DNA of 59,498 nt from contig DZCQ01000012.1 of assembly GCA_022730285.1 (NCBI GenBank), positions 1 to 59,498 of the forward strand, read 5' to 3'. Source of the DNA: Flavobacterium psychrophilum. Lineage in GTDB: Bacteria; Bacteroidota; Bacteroidia; Flavobacteriales; Flavobacteriaceae. How positions within the stretch are numbered: the stretch's first letter is position 1; every line of letters starts with the position of its first letter. Under the pieces are notes generated by a model. The model did no database searches, had not been told where the DNA came from, and saw only the letters and a list, made by a program, of their open reading frames with translations. Position numbers and translations under genes: made by a program. Positions 16,843-25,606 of this stretch are shown here, one piece after another.

Positions 16843-17889
16843 TTATTGATATTGTTTCTTATAATAGTTTGCGTATTCTCCTGATGTTACACTATTTAAC
16901 CAATCGGTATTAGCCAAATACCAATCGATGGTTTGTTCCAATCCTTCTTCAAAAGTTACAGAAGGTTTCCAGCCTAATTCCCTATTTATTTTTGAGGCAT
17001 CAATTGCGTAACGCAAATCATGCCCTGGACGGTCTTTTACATAAGTAATTAATTTTTCAGATTCGCCTGCTGCTCGACCTAGCTTTTCGTCCATTACTTT
17101 ACAAAGTAACTTCACTAAATCGATGTTTTTCCACTCGTTAAAACCACCAATATTATAGGTTTCGTGATTTTTACCTTTGTGAAAAACCAAATCTATAGCA
17201 ATAGCATGGTCTTTTACAAACAACCAATCACGTGTATAATTTCCGTCACCATAAACTGGCAATGGTTTTTTATTGATGATGTTATTGATGAATAAAGGAA
17301 TTAATTTTTCTGGAAAATGATAAGGTCCATAATTATTAGAGCAATTTGTTAGAATATAAGGTAATCCGTACGTTTCCCCATAAGCTCTTACAAAATGATC
17401 GGAACTTGCTTTTGATGCTGAATATGGTGAATTTGGGTCATACGCTGTGGTTTCGGTAAACAAACCTTCGGCTCCAAGCGAACCATAAACCTCATCAGTA
17501 GAAATATGGTAAAATCGTTTTCCTTCCATGGAATTTTTCCAGATATTTTTGGCTGCATTAAGCAAATTCATAGTGCCGATTACGTTTGTTTTTACAAAAG
17601 AAAGAGGGTCTGTGATAGATCTGTCCACATGTGATTCGGCTGCAAGATGTACAACTCCTTCAAAATTATGCTCTACAAACAAATTGTTTATAAAATTTTC
17701 ATCAACAATATCACCTTTTACGAAAGTATAGTTGGGTTCTTTTTCTATATCTTTTATATTTTCAAGATTTCCTGCATAAGTTAATGCATCTAAGTTATAA
17801 ATATGATAGTTTGGATATTTTTTTACAAATTGGCGTACAACATGCGATCCAATAAATCCAGCACCTCCAGTGATTAATATATTTTTCAT
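16843..17889 (-). CDS. rmlB: dTDP-glucose 4,6-dehydratase
   Basis: Extended short-chain dehydrogenase of 348 residues producing dTDP-4-dehydro-6-deoxy-glucose. The NAD-binding motif ITGGAGFIGSHVVRQF is at residues 5-20. The catalytic region shows HISTDEVYGSL (Thr/Asp/Glu of the dehydratase active site) and YSASKASSDHFVRAY (YxxxK). HLAAESHVDRSI is the RmlB signature. It follows the UDP-glucose dehydrogenase gene by 10 nt. Its product may go to rhamnose if rmlCD exist elsewhere, or to an amino-deoxy sugar. Confidence 0.96.
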   Translation of the reverse strand: MKNILITGGAGFIGSHVVRQFVKKYPNYHIYNLDALTYAGNLENIKDIEKEPNYTFVKGDIVDENFINNLFVEHNFEGVVHLAAESHVDRSITDPLSFVKTNVIGTMNLLNAAKNIWKNSMEGKRFYHISTDEVYGSLGAEGLFTETTAYDPNSPYSASKASSDHFVRAYGETYGLPYILTNCSNNYGPYHFPEKLIPLFINNIINKKPLPVYGDGNYTRDWLFVKDHAIAIDLVFHKGKNHETYNIGGFNEWKNIDLVKLLCKVMDEKLGRAAGESEKLITYVKDRPGHDLRYAIDASKINRELGWKPSVTFEEGLEQTIDWYLANTDWLNSVTSGEYANYYKKQYQ

Positions 17890-17899
17890 CTATGGTTAA

Positions 17900-19267
17900 T
17901 TAACTTCCTACTGCAAAATAGGTAAATCCTATTTTAATTAAATTTTCTTTATCTAAAACATTTCTTCCGTCAAAAACAAACGCAGGTTTTAGCATATTCG
18001 TATATATTTTTTCCCAATCATAGAGAGCAAATTCGTCCCATTCTGTTAAAATTGCAATGGCGTGAGAATCTTTGCAAGCTTCGTATGGATCTTTTGCCAC
18101 TTGTATAGAAGAAAGTTCTTTTTTGTCTAAATTTATTAAATCTAATTTAATTTGAGTTTCCTGCACTTTTGGATCGTAAACAACTACTTTTGCTTGCTCT
18201 AAAATCAAATCGGTTGCAACGGATATTGCTGGAGATTCTCTGGTATCATTAGTATCTTTTTTAAAAGCCCAGCCCAATAAAGTAATTTTTTTGCCCGAAA
18301 CGGTGTTGTATAGTGTTTTGACGATATTTCGTGAGAATCGTTTTTTTTGATAATCATTCATAATAATTACCTGCTCCCAGTAGTCTGCCACTTCATTTAA
18401 TCCGTACGATTTGGCAATATACACTAAATTTAAAATATCTTTTTGGAAACAAGATCCACCAAAACCAACAGATGATTTCAGGAATTTAGAGCCAATTCTA
18501 TTATCAGTTCCTATTGCTTTTGCAACTTCAGATACATTTGCACCTGTTTTTTCACAAATTTCAGAAATAGCATTTATGGAAGAAACACGCTGTGCTAAAA
18601 ATGCATTTGCGGTAAGTTTAGATAGCTCCGAAGACCATAAATTAGTGGTTAATATACGTTCTTTTGGCACCCAATTAGAGTAAATAGCGACTAGAGATTG
18701 TATTGCTTGTGCATTTTCGCCACCTATGAGCACCCTATCAGGATTGTGCAAGTCTTGTATTGCTGTTCCTTCTGCTAAAAATTCTGGGTTAGACAAAATG
18801 TCAAATTTAACACTATTGCCCGTATTGTCTAAAATACTTTGAATTGTTTCTGCAGTTCGAACTGGCAAGGTCGATTTTTCTACAATAATTTTGTTACTTG
18901 TAGATACATTTGCTATTTGCCTAGCACATAGTTCGATATATTTTAAATCGGCTGCCATTCCTTTTCCTTCCCCATAGTTTTTGGTAGGTGTATTTACCGA
19001 GATAAAAATCATTTGTGCTTCTTCTATTGCTTTATCTACTTTTGTAGAGAAAAATAAATTTCTGCCTCGAGCTTCTGCAACTACCATGTCTAATCCTGGC
19101 TCATAAACTGGTAAATTGTTTAAATCCTCATCATTCCAAGCAGCAATTCTGTTTTCGTTCAAATCTACTACAGTTACTTTAATATGTGGGCATTTTTGGG
19201 CAATCACTGCCATTGTTGGTCCTCCAACATATCCTGCACCAATACAACAAATTGACGTAATATTCAT
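17900..19267 (-). CDS. ugd: UDP-glucose 6-dehydrogenase (eukaryote-like type)
   Basis: NAD-dependent dehydrogenase of 455 residues converting UDP-glucose to UDP-glucuronate. The Rossmann motif [18 protein letters not shown] opens the protein, ISVNTPTK follows, the catalytic Cys is in [15 protein letters not shown] (about residue 270), and the third domain has [16 protein letters not shown]. The GGPT in the Rossmann motif, the length above 440 and [15 protein letters not shown] are typical of the animal/plant-like UGDH class common in Bacteroidota, and distinguish it from the neighbouring 423-residue dehydrogenase. The product can enter the glycan as glucuronate. Confidence 0.92.
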   Translation of the reverse strand: MNITSICCIGAGYVGGPTMAVIAQKCPHIKVTVVDLNENRIAAWNDEDLNNLPVYEPGLDMVVAEARGRNLFFSTKVDKAIEEAQMIFISVNTPTKNYGEGKGMAADLKYIELCARQIANVSTSNKIIVEKSTLPVRTAETIQSILDNTGNSVKFDILSNPEFLAEGTAIQDLHNPDRVLIGGENAQAIQSLVAIYSNWVPKERILTTNLWSSELSKLTANAFLAQRVSSINAISEICEKTGANVSEVAKAIGTDNRIGSKFLKSSVGFGGSCFQKDILNLVYIAKSYGLNEVADYWEQVIIMNDYQKKRFSRNIVKTLYNTVSGKKITLLGWAFKKDTNDTRESPAISVATDLILEQAKVVVYDPKVQETQIKLDLINLDKKELSSIQVAKDPYEACKDSHAIAILTEWDEFALYDWEKIYTNMLKPAFVFDGRNVLDKENLIKIGFTYFAVGS

Positions 19268-19279
19268 TCTGTATTTTAT

Positions 19280-20551
19280 TTATAATTTTCCATCTACGTT
19301 ATTACTTAAAATGCTTTTAACATCATAAATAACACTTGTAGTATTCTGTAATTCTTTTAAATCTATTTCTAAAAATTCTTTATGTGCTACGCCTAATACA
19401 ATTGCGTCAAATTTTGTTGTAGGAATATCAATCTGTGTTTCTAGATTATATTCATGCTTCACTTCGGCTGGGTTTACCCAAGGGTCGTATATTGTAATGT
19501 TTATACCATATTCCTTTAAAGAAGTAATTACATCTACAATTTTAGTGTTTCGAACATCTGGACAATTTTCTTTAAATGCAATGCCGAGCATTAGCAGTTT
19601 TGCCCCATTAATAGCAATTCCTTTTTTTATCATTAGTTTTACTACTTGTGATGCTACATATTCCCCCATACTATCGTTTAGTCTTCTTCCAGCCAAAATA
19701 ATTTCGGGGTGATAGCCCATTTCTTGTGCTTTTTGTGCCAAATAGTAGGGATCTACCCCTATACAATGTCCACCTACTAAACCTGGTTTAAATGGTAAAA
19801 AATTCCATTTTGTTCCTGCTGCTTTTAACACATCTTGTGTGTCAATTCCTAGCAGATTAAATATTTTTGAGAGTTCGTTTACAAAAGCAATATTGATGTC
19901 TCTTTGCGAATTTTCTATTACTTTAGCGGCTTCTGCAACCTTTATTGTTGGAGCTAGGTGTGTTCCTGCGGTGATAACTGATTTGTATAAAGAATCGACT
20001 TTTATGCCAATTTCTGGTGTAGAACCAGAGGTTACTTTTAATATTTTTTCAACAGTATGTTCTTTATCACCTGGATTTATTCTTTCTGGAGAATATCCTG
20101 CAAAAAAATCAACATTGAATTTTAAGCCACTAAATTTTTCCAAAACGGGTACACATTCTTCTTCGGTAACTCCTGGATATACGGTAGATTCATAAATAAC
20201 TATATCTCCTTTTTTAAGTACTTTCGCAACACTTTCGCTAGATTTATATAAAGGAGTTAAGTCTGGCTTATTGTTCTTATCAATTGGAGTAGGAACTGTG
20301 ATAATGTAGTAAGTGCAATTTTTAATTTCCTCTAAATTAGTAGAACAAAAAAGTCCATTTTGAGAATTATTATCTGACTTCAAGACATTTTTAAGTAAAT
20401 CTTCACTTATTTCTAAGGTATTATCTATACCAGAATTAAGTTCTGCAACACGTTTTGTGTTAATATCAAAACCAACCACACTATATTTAGTAGCAAAAAG
20501 CCTTGCTAGTGGTAATCCTACATATCCTAAACCTACTACTGCAATTTTCAT
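19280..20551 (-). CDS. tviB: UDP-HexNAc 6-dehydrogenase (TviB/VipA/WbpA-like)
   Basis: Nucleotide-sugar dehydrogenase of 423 residues. It has the Rossmann motif IAVVGLGYVGLPLARLF, TVPTPIDKNNKPDLTPL, YESTVYPGVTEE, GYSPERINPGD, and the catalytic Cys in PGLVGGHCIGVDPYYLA. These features define the TviB/VipA/WbpO group acting on UDP-GlcNAc or UDP-GalNAc. It would provide UDP-GlcNAcA, the first intermediate for WbpB, which makes it the functional equivalent of WbpA in this operon. Paired with the TviC-like epimerase immediately upstream it could also yield UDP-GalNAcA, as in Vi antigen synthesis. Confidence 0.92.
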   Translation of the reverse strand: MKIAVVGLGYVGLPLARLFATKYSVVGFDINTKRVAELNSGIDNTLEISEDLLKNVLKSDNNSQNGLFCSTNLEEIKNCTYYIITVPTPIDKNNKPDLTPLYKSSESVAKVLKKGDIVIYESTVYPGVTEEECVPVLEKFSGLKFNVDFFAGYSPERINPGDKEHTVEKILKVTSGSTPEIGIKVDSLYKSVITAGTHLAPTIKVAEAAKVIENSQRDINIAFVNELSKIFNLLGIDTQDVLKAAGTKWNFLPFKPGLVGGHCIGVDPYYLAQKAQEMGYHPEIILAGRRLNDSMGEYVASQVVKLMIKKGIAINGAKLLMLGIAFKENCPDVRNTKIVDVITSLKEYGINITIYDPWVNPAEVKHEYNLETQIDIPTTKFDAIVLGVAHKEFLEIDLKELQNTTSVIYDVKSILSNNVDGKL

Positions 20552-20555
20552 TTAT

Positions 20556-21536
20556 TTATTTTTTTAAGTTTTGCCAATACCATTCAATAGCCTTTTCCAT
20601 TCCACTTTCTAGAGAAAATAGAGGATTATATCCTAATAAGTCTTTCGCTTTTTGAATACTTGCCAAAGAATGCGGAATATCCCCTAGCCTACTATTTCCA
20701 TGAATAACTTTCACACTTGCGATATTTTCATCATATTTTGACAGTATTTTTTGTATTAACCCTACCAAATCATTTAAGGTGGTTCTATCACCAAAGGCAG
20801 TATTGTAAACAGTATTTATAGCGTTAGGGTTTGTTGTTTTTATGGCTAAATCATTCATTTGAATTACATTATCAATAAAAGTAAAATCTCGAGAATAGTT
20901 GCCATCTCCATTAATAACAGGGCTTTCGTGGTTTATAAACTGCAATACAAACTTAGGGATAACTGCGGCATAAGCCCCATTAGGATCTTGTTTTTGTCCA
21001 AACACATTAAAATAGCGTAAGCCAATGGTTTCTAAACCGTATGTTTTGCTAAATATTTCGGCATACAATTCGTTTACATATTTTGTAATTGCATAAGGAG
21101 ATAATGGTTTCCCAATAACTTCTTCTACCTTTGGTAAATTTTCAGAATCTCCATAAGTTGAAGAGCTTGCGGCAAAGATAAATCTTTTTACCTTTTCTTG
21201 CTTTGAAGCTTGCAACATGTTTAGAAAACCAGAAATATTTACTTCGTTAGTGGTAATTGGGTCGATAATGGATCTTGGCACAGAACCTAAAGCTGCTTGA
21301 TGTAAAACATAATCAATACCTTTTACCGCCTTGCTACAATCGGATAAATTCCTGATATCCCCTTCTTGCAATTCAAAATTTGGATTTTTTAATAAATCAG
21401 AAATATTATGTTTGTGTCCTGTCGAAAAGTTATCCAAACATACCACTTTTGCACCTTGTTCTAAAAAATAGGCACAAAGATTAGAACCTATAAATCCGGC
21501 ACCTCCTGTTATTAAAATTTTGTTTTGAATACTCAT
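20556..21536 (-). CDS. tviC: UDP-HexNAc/HexNAcA 4-epimerase (TviC/VipB/WbpP-like)
   Basis: Extended short-chain dehydrogenase/epimerase of 326 residues: ILITGGAGFIGSNLCAYFLE at the N-terminus, VLHQAALGSVPRSI (the GSVPRS motif is a signature of the TviC/WbpP epimerases acting on N-acetylated sugars), and YAITKYVNELYAEIF with the YxxxK catalytic pair. It interconverts gluco and galacto forms of UDP-GlcNAc(A). It directly follows wzc with no gap and precedes tviB by 4 nt, the same pairing as in Vi polysaccharide loci. Whether the N-acetylhexosamine or the uronate is the substrate cannot be told. Confidence 0.9.
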   Translation of the reverse strand: MSIQNKILITGGAGFIGSNLCAYFLEQGAKVVCLDNFSTGHKHNISDLLKNPNFELQEGDIRNLSDCSKAVKGIDYVLHQAALGSVPRSIIDPITTNEVNISGFLNMLQASKQEKVKRFIFAASSSTYGDSENLPKVEEVIGKPLSPYAITKYVNELYAEIFSKTYGLETIGLRYFNVFGQKQDPNGAYAAVIPKFVLQFINHESPVINGDGNYSRDFTFIDNVIQMNDLAIKTTNPNAINTVYNTAFGDRTTLNDLVGLIQKILSKYDENIASVKVIHGNSRLGDIPHSLASIQKAKDLLGYNPLFSLESGMEKAIEWYWQNLKK

Positions 21537-23987
21537 TTATTTTTTAAATATTTTTTTTAAAAGGTCTATAATTGGATTTGTTTTTTTGTCATTTTCATGA
21601 TATCCATTAGAATAATCTCCGTAGCCGTAGCCATAACCATAGCCGTAAGCATTTCCATATTTTGCTTTATTTTCAAAACCATTAAAAATGATGCTAATAT
21701 TTTTCAATTCTCCTCTCTTGTGTTTGTTATTTACAAGTTCCAGCATTTCTTTTTTAGTTACATTTTGTCTTACAACATACAAAGTTGCATCACAGAATTC
21801 TGTAAGCTCCAAGGCATCTGTAACCAACCCAACTGGTGGTGTATCTAAAATGATAAAATCATATTTTTGCTTTAATTCATCTAGCATTTCTTTCATACTT
21901 TCTCCCATTATCAATTCGGAAGGATTTGGAGGAATTGGTCCTGAAGGTATTAAATCTAAATACGGAATTTGTGTTTTTTGAATAACCTCGTCTAATGATT
22001 TTTGTCCAATTAAATAATTAACAACTCCTGTAGTATTTTCTATGTTAAAATCGTCAAAAATTTTAGGTTTACGCAAGTCCAACCCTAGTATTATTGTCTT
22101 TTTTTCGTTTAATGCAAAAACAGTTGCAATATTTATAGAACAAAAGGTTTTTCCTTCTCCACTTATTGAAGATGTTAGCATTAGTGTTTTAGTCCCTTGC
22201 TGCTGCTTTTTATATAAAAACTGTAACGATGAACGTATTGCTCTAAAGCTTTCAGCCAATGTTGATTTTGGTTTTTCAAAAACTGCAAGATTATTTTTTG
22301 TTGTTTTTTTACCAACTACTCCAATTACTGGAATATTTGTTTGTTTAGAAACCTCATCGGTATTTTTTATGGTGGAATCTAATAATGTAATAATAAAAAT
22401 AATTACTAATGGCAATAAAATTCCTATAAAGAAAGCTAAAACATAATTTATAGATGTTTGTGGACCAATTAAACCATCACCCGTATCTTTTGCGGGATCA
22501 ATAAATTGGATGTCAGATAAGTTTGCTGCTCGGACAATATCTGCTTCACTTCTTTTTTCTAAAAAGGAGTTATAAATATTTTTGTTAAGGTCGTATTTTC
22601 TATTAATTTTGATTAATTCTTGCTGTTGTTCTGGAAGTTTCTTTATAACGCTTTCAGCTTCATTAATTTTTCTGTTAATAGTATTAAGATCATATTCTAT
22701 AGATATTTTAGAAGTTTTAATATTTTCTAACAGTACTTTTTTCAAGGCATCCATTTGAATGTCAAAATCTCGAAATTTTTTGTCATTTTTCAAACTGTAC
22801 GAAAGTTCCGCTCTTTCGGTAGAAAGTATGGTTAATTTAGAAACATTAGCCACAATATTTGGATCGTCTATTCCTGCAACAGATGGAGCTGGTAATTTAG
22901 AATAATCTACACTATTGATTAAGTAATTTTTAAGAGTATTATAATAGTTTAACTTCCGTACAATTTGGTCTTTTTCTATATCTAAACCATCTATTCTATC
23001 TGTTAATTTTTCTCCTCCCAATTCTACTTCAAAAAGGTTTTTATCTTTACTAAATCTTTTTAGTTCCTCTTCGGTATCTTTTAAATTCCCTTCCATTGCC
23101 ACCAATGTGCTGTCTATGAAAGCAATAGTATTTGTTGCAAACTGATTTTTTGCTTGCAACTCTCTTTTCATCAAGATATTAACTGTTCCGTTAAGATAAT
23201 CAACCATTCGGGCTTTGTTAGTCCCTGTAAGACTTATAACCACGATAGCTCCTGCCTTAGAATTATTATCTACTGATATATCTTTGTATTTTTTTACGGT
23301 ATTGTTAAAATTGGCAAACCTAACTAAATAGTTCCCACCGGTGTAATATCCTGCGTTAGGATTTAACTCTAGCTTAAAATGCAAAAAAGGCAAAGATACT
23401 TGCTCGCCTATTTTAAATCTTTTTTTAAATTCCCCGATAGGCACATTCGTTTTGCTAAAAACATTGGTTGCATAATTAACGAGTGAAACACTGTTGTTTT
23501 CAAAATTTACATTTATTTCATATTCTGTAGAAGAAATAAATCTGATAGCAATAAGATGTTCTGTTAACTGTGAATAATTATTATCTAAAACCATTTTAAA
23601 CGGAACCTCTCCATATATATCTTCTAGATGAAATCGCCCTTGTTTTAAGTATTCAATATAATAATTTAACTCACTCACTACCATTTCATTATGAGATCGA
23701 GATTGCAAAGTAGTAATTATTGTTTGCACCTTATCTGAGGTACCACCCCAATTAAAAACCAAACTAGTATTTGAGGTAAAAAACGGATTACTTTCTTCTT
23801 TATAAGCCACCGTAGTAGCCATATTAAAAATTGTTTGCTTTCTAATATTTACCTGATATGCAATTATTAAAGCGATTATTAAAGTTGCAACAAACCACTT
23901 CCAATATCCTAATACTTTTGTGAAAAAAGATTTAAAATCGAATGTATTTTGTTTTTCAAAAAAATTAAAATCGTTAATATCTAACAT
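21537..23987 (-). CDS. wzc: Polysaccharide co-polymerase and BY-kinase (Wzc)
   Basis: Inner-membrane tyrosine autokinase of 816 residues with a Wzz-like periplasmic domain. Membrane segment 1 is near residues 32-48 and the second near 514-538 (FFIGILLPLVIIFIIT); between them is a long coiled region. The cytoplasmic kinase shows Walker A SGEGKTFCSI (about 607-616), Walker A' GLDLRKPK, and Walker B FIILDTPPVGLVTDA. The C-terminal tail (about 775-797) carries a Tyr-Gly repeat with at least seven tyrosines, the usual autophosphorylation cluster. It controls chain length and assembly of the exported polymer with Wza. No Wzb-type phosphatase gene is seen in the window. It follows wza by 10 nt. Confidence 0.95.
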   Translation of the reverse strand: MLDINDFNFFEKQNTFDFKSFFTKVLGYWKWFVATLIIALIIAYQVNIRKQTIFNMATTVAYKEESNPFFTSNTSLVFNWGGTSDKVQTIITTLQSRSHNEMVVSELNYYIEYLKQGRFHLEDIYGEVPFKMVLDNNYSQLTEHLIAIRFISSTEYEINVNFENNSVSLVNYATNVFSKTNVPIGEFKKRFKIGEQVSLPFLHFKLELNPNAGYYTGGNYLVRFANFNNTVKKYKDISVDNNSKAGAIVVISLTGTNKARMVDYLNGTVNILMKRELQAKNQFATNTIAFIDSTLVAMEGNLKDTEEELKRFSKDKNLFEVELGGEKLTDRIDGLDIEKDQIVRKLNYYNTLKNYLINSVDYSKLPAPSVAGIDDPNIVANVSKLTILSTERAELSYSLKNDKKFRDFDIQMDALKKVLLENIKTSKISIEYDLNTINRKINEAESVIKKLPEQQQELIKINRKYDLNKNIYNSFLEKRSEADIVRAANLSDIQFIDPAKDTGDGLIGPQTSINYVLAFFIGILLPLVIIFIITLLDSTIKNTDEVSKQTNIPVIGVVGKKTTKNNLAVFEKPKSTLAESFRAIRSSLQFLYKKQQQGTKTLMLTSSISGEGKTFCSINIATVFALNEKKTIILGLDLRKPKIFDDFNIENTTGVVNYLIGQKSLDEVIQKTQIPYLDLIPSGPIPPNPSELIMGESMKEMLDELKQKYDFIILDTPPVGLVTDALELTEFCDATLYVVRQNVTKKEMLELVNNKHKRGELKNISIIFNGFENKAKYGNAYGYGYGYGYGDYSNGYHENDKKTNPIIDLLKKIFKK

Positions 23988-23997
23988 TGTATAAAAG

Positions 23998-24789
23998 TTA
24001 TCTTTTTAATAATAAAAAAGTGGTAAGTAATAGTGAAAATGCTGATAAAATAGTGGTAAACGACTGTAATCCATTAGTTCCAGTTCCCCAAGATTTTTGT
24101 TTTAATGGTTTTATGTATATCAAATCATTTGGCTGAATATAATAATAAGGCGACTTCATTGCATCAACATTTGTTAAATCGATGGTGTGAATTTCCGCTC
24201 CTTGTGGGAATTGTCTTACTACCATTACTTCTTTTCTATTACCCGTAATGGTAATATCACCACTATTAGCTATTGCGTCTAGAATGGTAACTCGGTCTTG
24301 AAAAAGCGTTCTAGTGCCTGGACTTCCTACTTCGCCATTAACAGTATAACGCATTCCAGCTAATTTTACAGAAACAAATATATCAGCATCTTTATTAAAA
24401 TAATCGTCTAATAATTTTTGCTCTACTTTTTTTCTAATTTCCTCCAAAGTTTCGCCAATAACAGGAAGTTCGCCAATAACAGGAATACGGATATTACCAT
24501 GATCGTTTACCGAAAATCCGTCAAAATATAAAGCATCTGCTGATGTTCCTAAATTTGCACCTTCACTAGCGGGGTTAAACATTTCCACAAGTTTGGCATC
24601 TAGAGCTTTAATTTTAATACTTAACACATCGTTTACTTGTACTCTATATGGTTTTAAAACAACTGGATTTATCGGATATTGCTCATTTGAATTTTCATTA
24701 TTTTGCAAATATACCAAATCCTTATTAGGGATACATGAAGTTATAATAAGTAATAATCCTAAAAATATTGTTTTATATATATGATTCAT
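23998..24789 (-). CDS. wza: Outer-membrane polysaccharide export lipoprotein (Wza family)
   Basis: Lipoprotein of 263 residues with an N-terminal hydrophobic stretch and lipobox ITSC (Cys about residue 19). The poly-export domain starts at YRVQVNDVLSIKI (about 48-60), followed by a SLBB-type region with YTVNGEVGSPGT and LDAIANSGDITITGNR. A C-terminal hydrophobic segment ending in Lys-Arg (last 20 residues) is usual for Bacteroidota Wza proteins. It would form the outer-membrane part of the exit channel and works with Wzc, the next gene. It is the first gene of the operon, about 15 nt downstream of the predicted transcription start. Confidence 0.93.
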   Translation of the reverse strand: MNHIYKTIFLGLLLIITSCIPNKDLVYLQNNENSNEQYPINPVVLKPYRVQVNDVLSIKIKALDAKLVEMFNPASEGANLGTSADALYFDGFSVNDHGNIRIPVIGELPVIGETLEEIRKKVEQKLLDDYFNKDADIFVSVKLAGMRYTVNGEVGSPGTRTLFQDRVTILDAIANSGDITITGNRKEVMVVRQFPQGAEIHTIDLTNVDAMKSPYYYIQPNDLIYIKPLKQKSWGTGTNGLQSFTTILSAFSLLLTTFLLLKR

Positions 24790-24809
24790 TATGTGTTATA
24801 TTAAAGCAA

Positions 24810-24840
24810 CAAATATAGTTTTTAGTTTCTAAAAACAAAA
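24810..24840 (-). promoter_or_regulatory. Promoter of the polysaccharide operon
   Basis: On the minus strand a TTTTG (-33, 24836-24840) and a perfect TAnnTTTG (TATATTTG, -7, 24810-24817) are separated by 18 nt, matching the Bacteroidota housekeeping promoter. The start would fall about 15 nt before the wza ATG, so the leader is very short. No other such promoter is evident between genes for the next 24 kb, where gaps are mostly under 15 nt. Confidence 0.75.
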
Positions 24841-24851
24841 TGTTAAAGTAT

Positions 24852-25469
24852 TTAATTTTTGAAAGAATTTTCAAAAGGCACTCTATTTACTAAACTTCGT
24901 CCAAGGGTAACTTCGTCTGCATATTCTAATTCATCACCCACAGCAATTCCTCTGGCTATGGTCGTAGTTTTAATATTGTAATTTTTTAAATGCTTGTAGA
25001 TATAAAAATTAGTGGTATCCCCTTCCATAGTAGTGCTTAACGCAAAAATAATTTCAGAAATATTTCCAATTTTTGCTTTCTCAATTAACGAGCTAATATT
25101 TAACTGGCTAGGTCCTATTCCGTCCATTGGAGAAATCTTGCCTCCTAAAACATGGTATATTCCTTTAAATTGTCCCGTATTTTCTATTGCCATTACATCT
25201 CTCACATCTTCCACCACACAAATAATTTGATGATTTCTAGTGATATTCGCACAAATATCGCAAATAACAGTATCCGAAACATTATGACAAGAACTACAAA
25301 ATATTATTTTTTCTCTTAAATTGGTAAGGGCATTTGTTAAAAAAGTAGTTCTCTCGACTGGTTGCTTTAATAAATATAATACCAAACGAAGGGCAGTTCT
25401 TTTTCCTATTCCTGGAAGTTGAGCCATTTCGTTTACTGCTTTTTCTAAAAGTTTTGATGAAAATTCCAT
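24852..25469 (-). CDS. recR: Recombination mediator protein RecR
   Basis: DNA-repair protein of 205 residues that with RecO/RecF loads RecA at gaps. It begins with the helix-hairpin-helix [17 protein letters not shown] (about 18-34), then a four-cysteine zinc motif ([16 protein letters not shown], about 57-72), a Toprim domain with [16 protein letters not shown], and the C-terminal [20 protein letters not shown]. All are canonical and the length is normal. It is separated from wza by the operon promoter, so the two are independent units. A TAAATTTG box at 25474-25481 lies immediately before the start and could give a nearly leaderless transcript. Confidence 0.97.
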   Translation of the reverse strand: MEFSSKLLEKAVNEMAQLPGIGKRTALRLVLYLLKQPVERTTFLTNALTNLREKIIFCSSCHNVSDTVICDICANITRNHQIICVVEDVRDVMAIENTGQFKGIYHVLGGKISPMDGIGPSQLNISSLIEKAKIGNISEIIFALSTTMEGDTTNFYIYKHLKNYNIKTTTIARGIAVGDELEYADEVTLGRSLVNRVPFENSFKN

Positions 25470-25606
25470 GCAACAAATTTAGTAGTTTCATTTGTATTTT
25501 CTTAAAAATTAAAGACCAAACAAGTGTTTTTTTTTTCAAATTCAGAATTAAAAACGTGTAAATAGGTTTTTTTTTGTATTTTGCAATCCTAAAAAAACAA
25601 AAATCA

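Noticed and set aside
25574..25606. Upstream TTG start for the symporter
   Set aside because: The TTG falls next to a promoter-like TATTTTGC, and the internal ATG gives the normal N-terminus.
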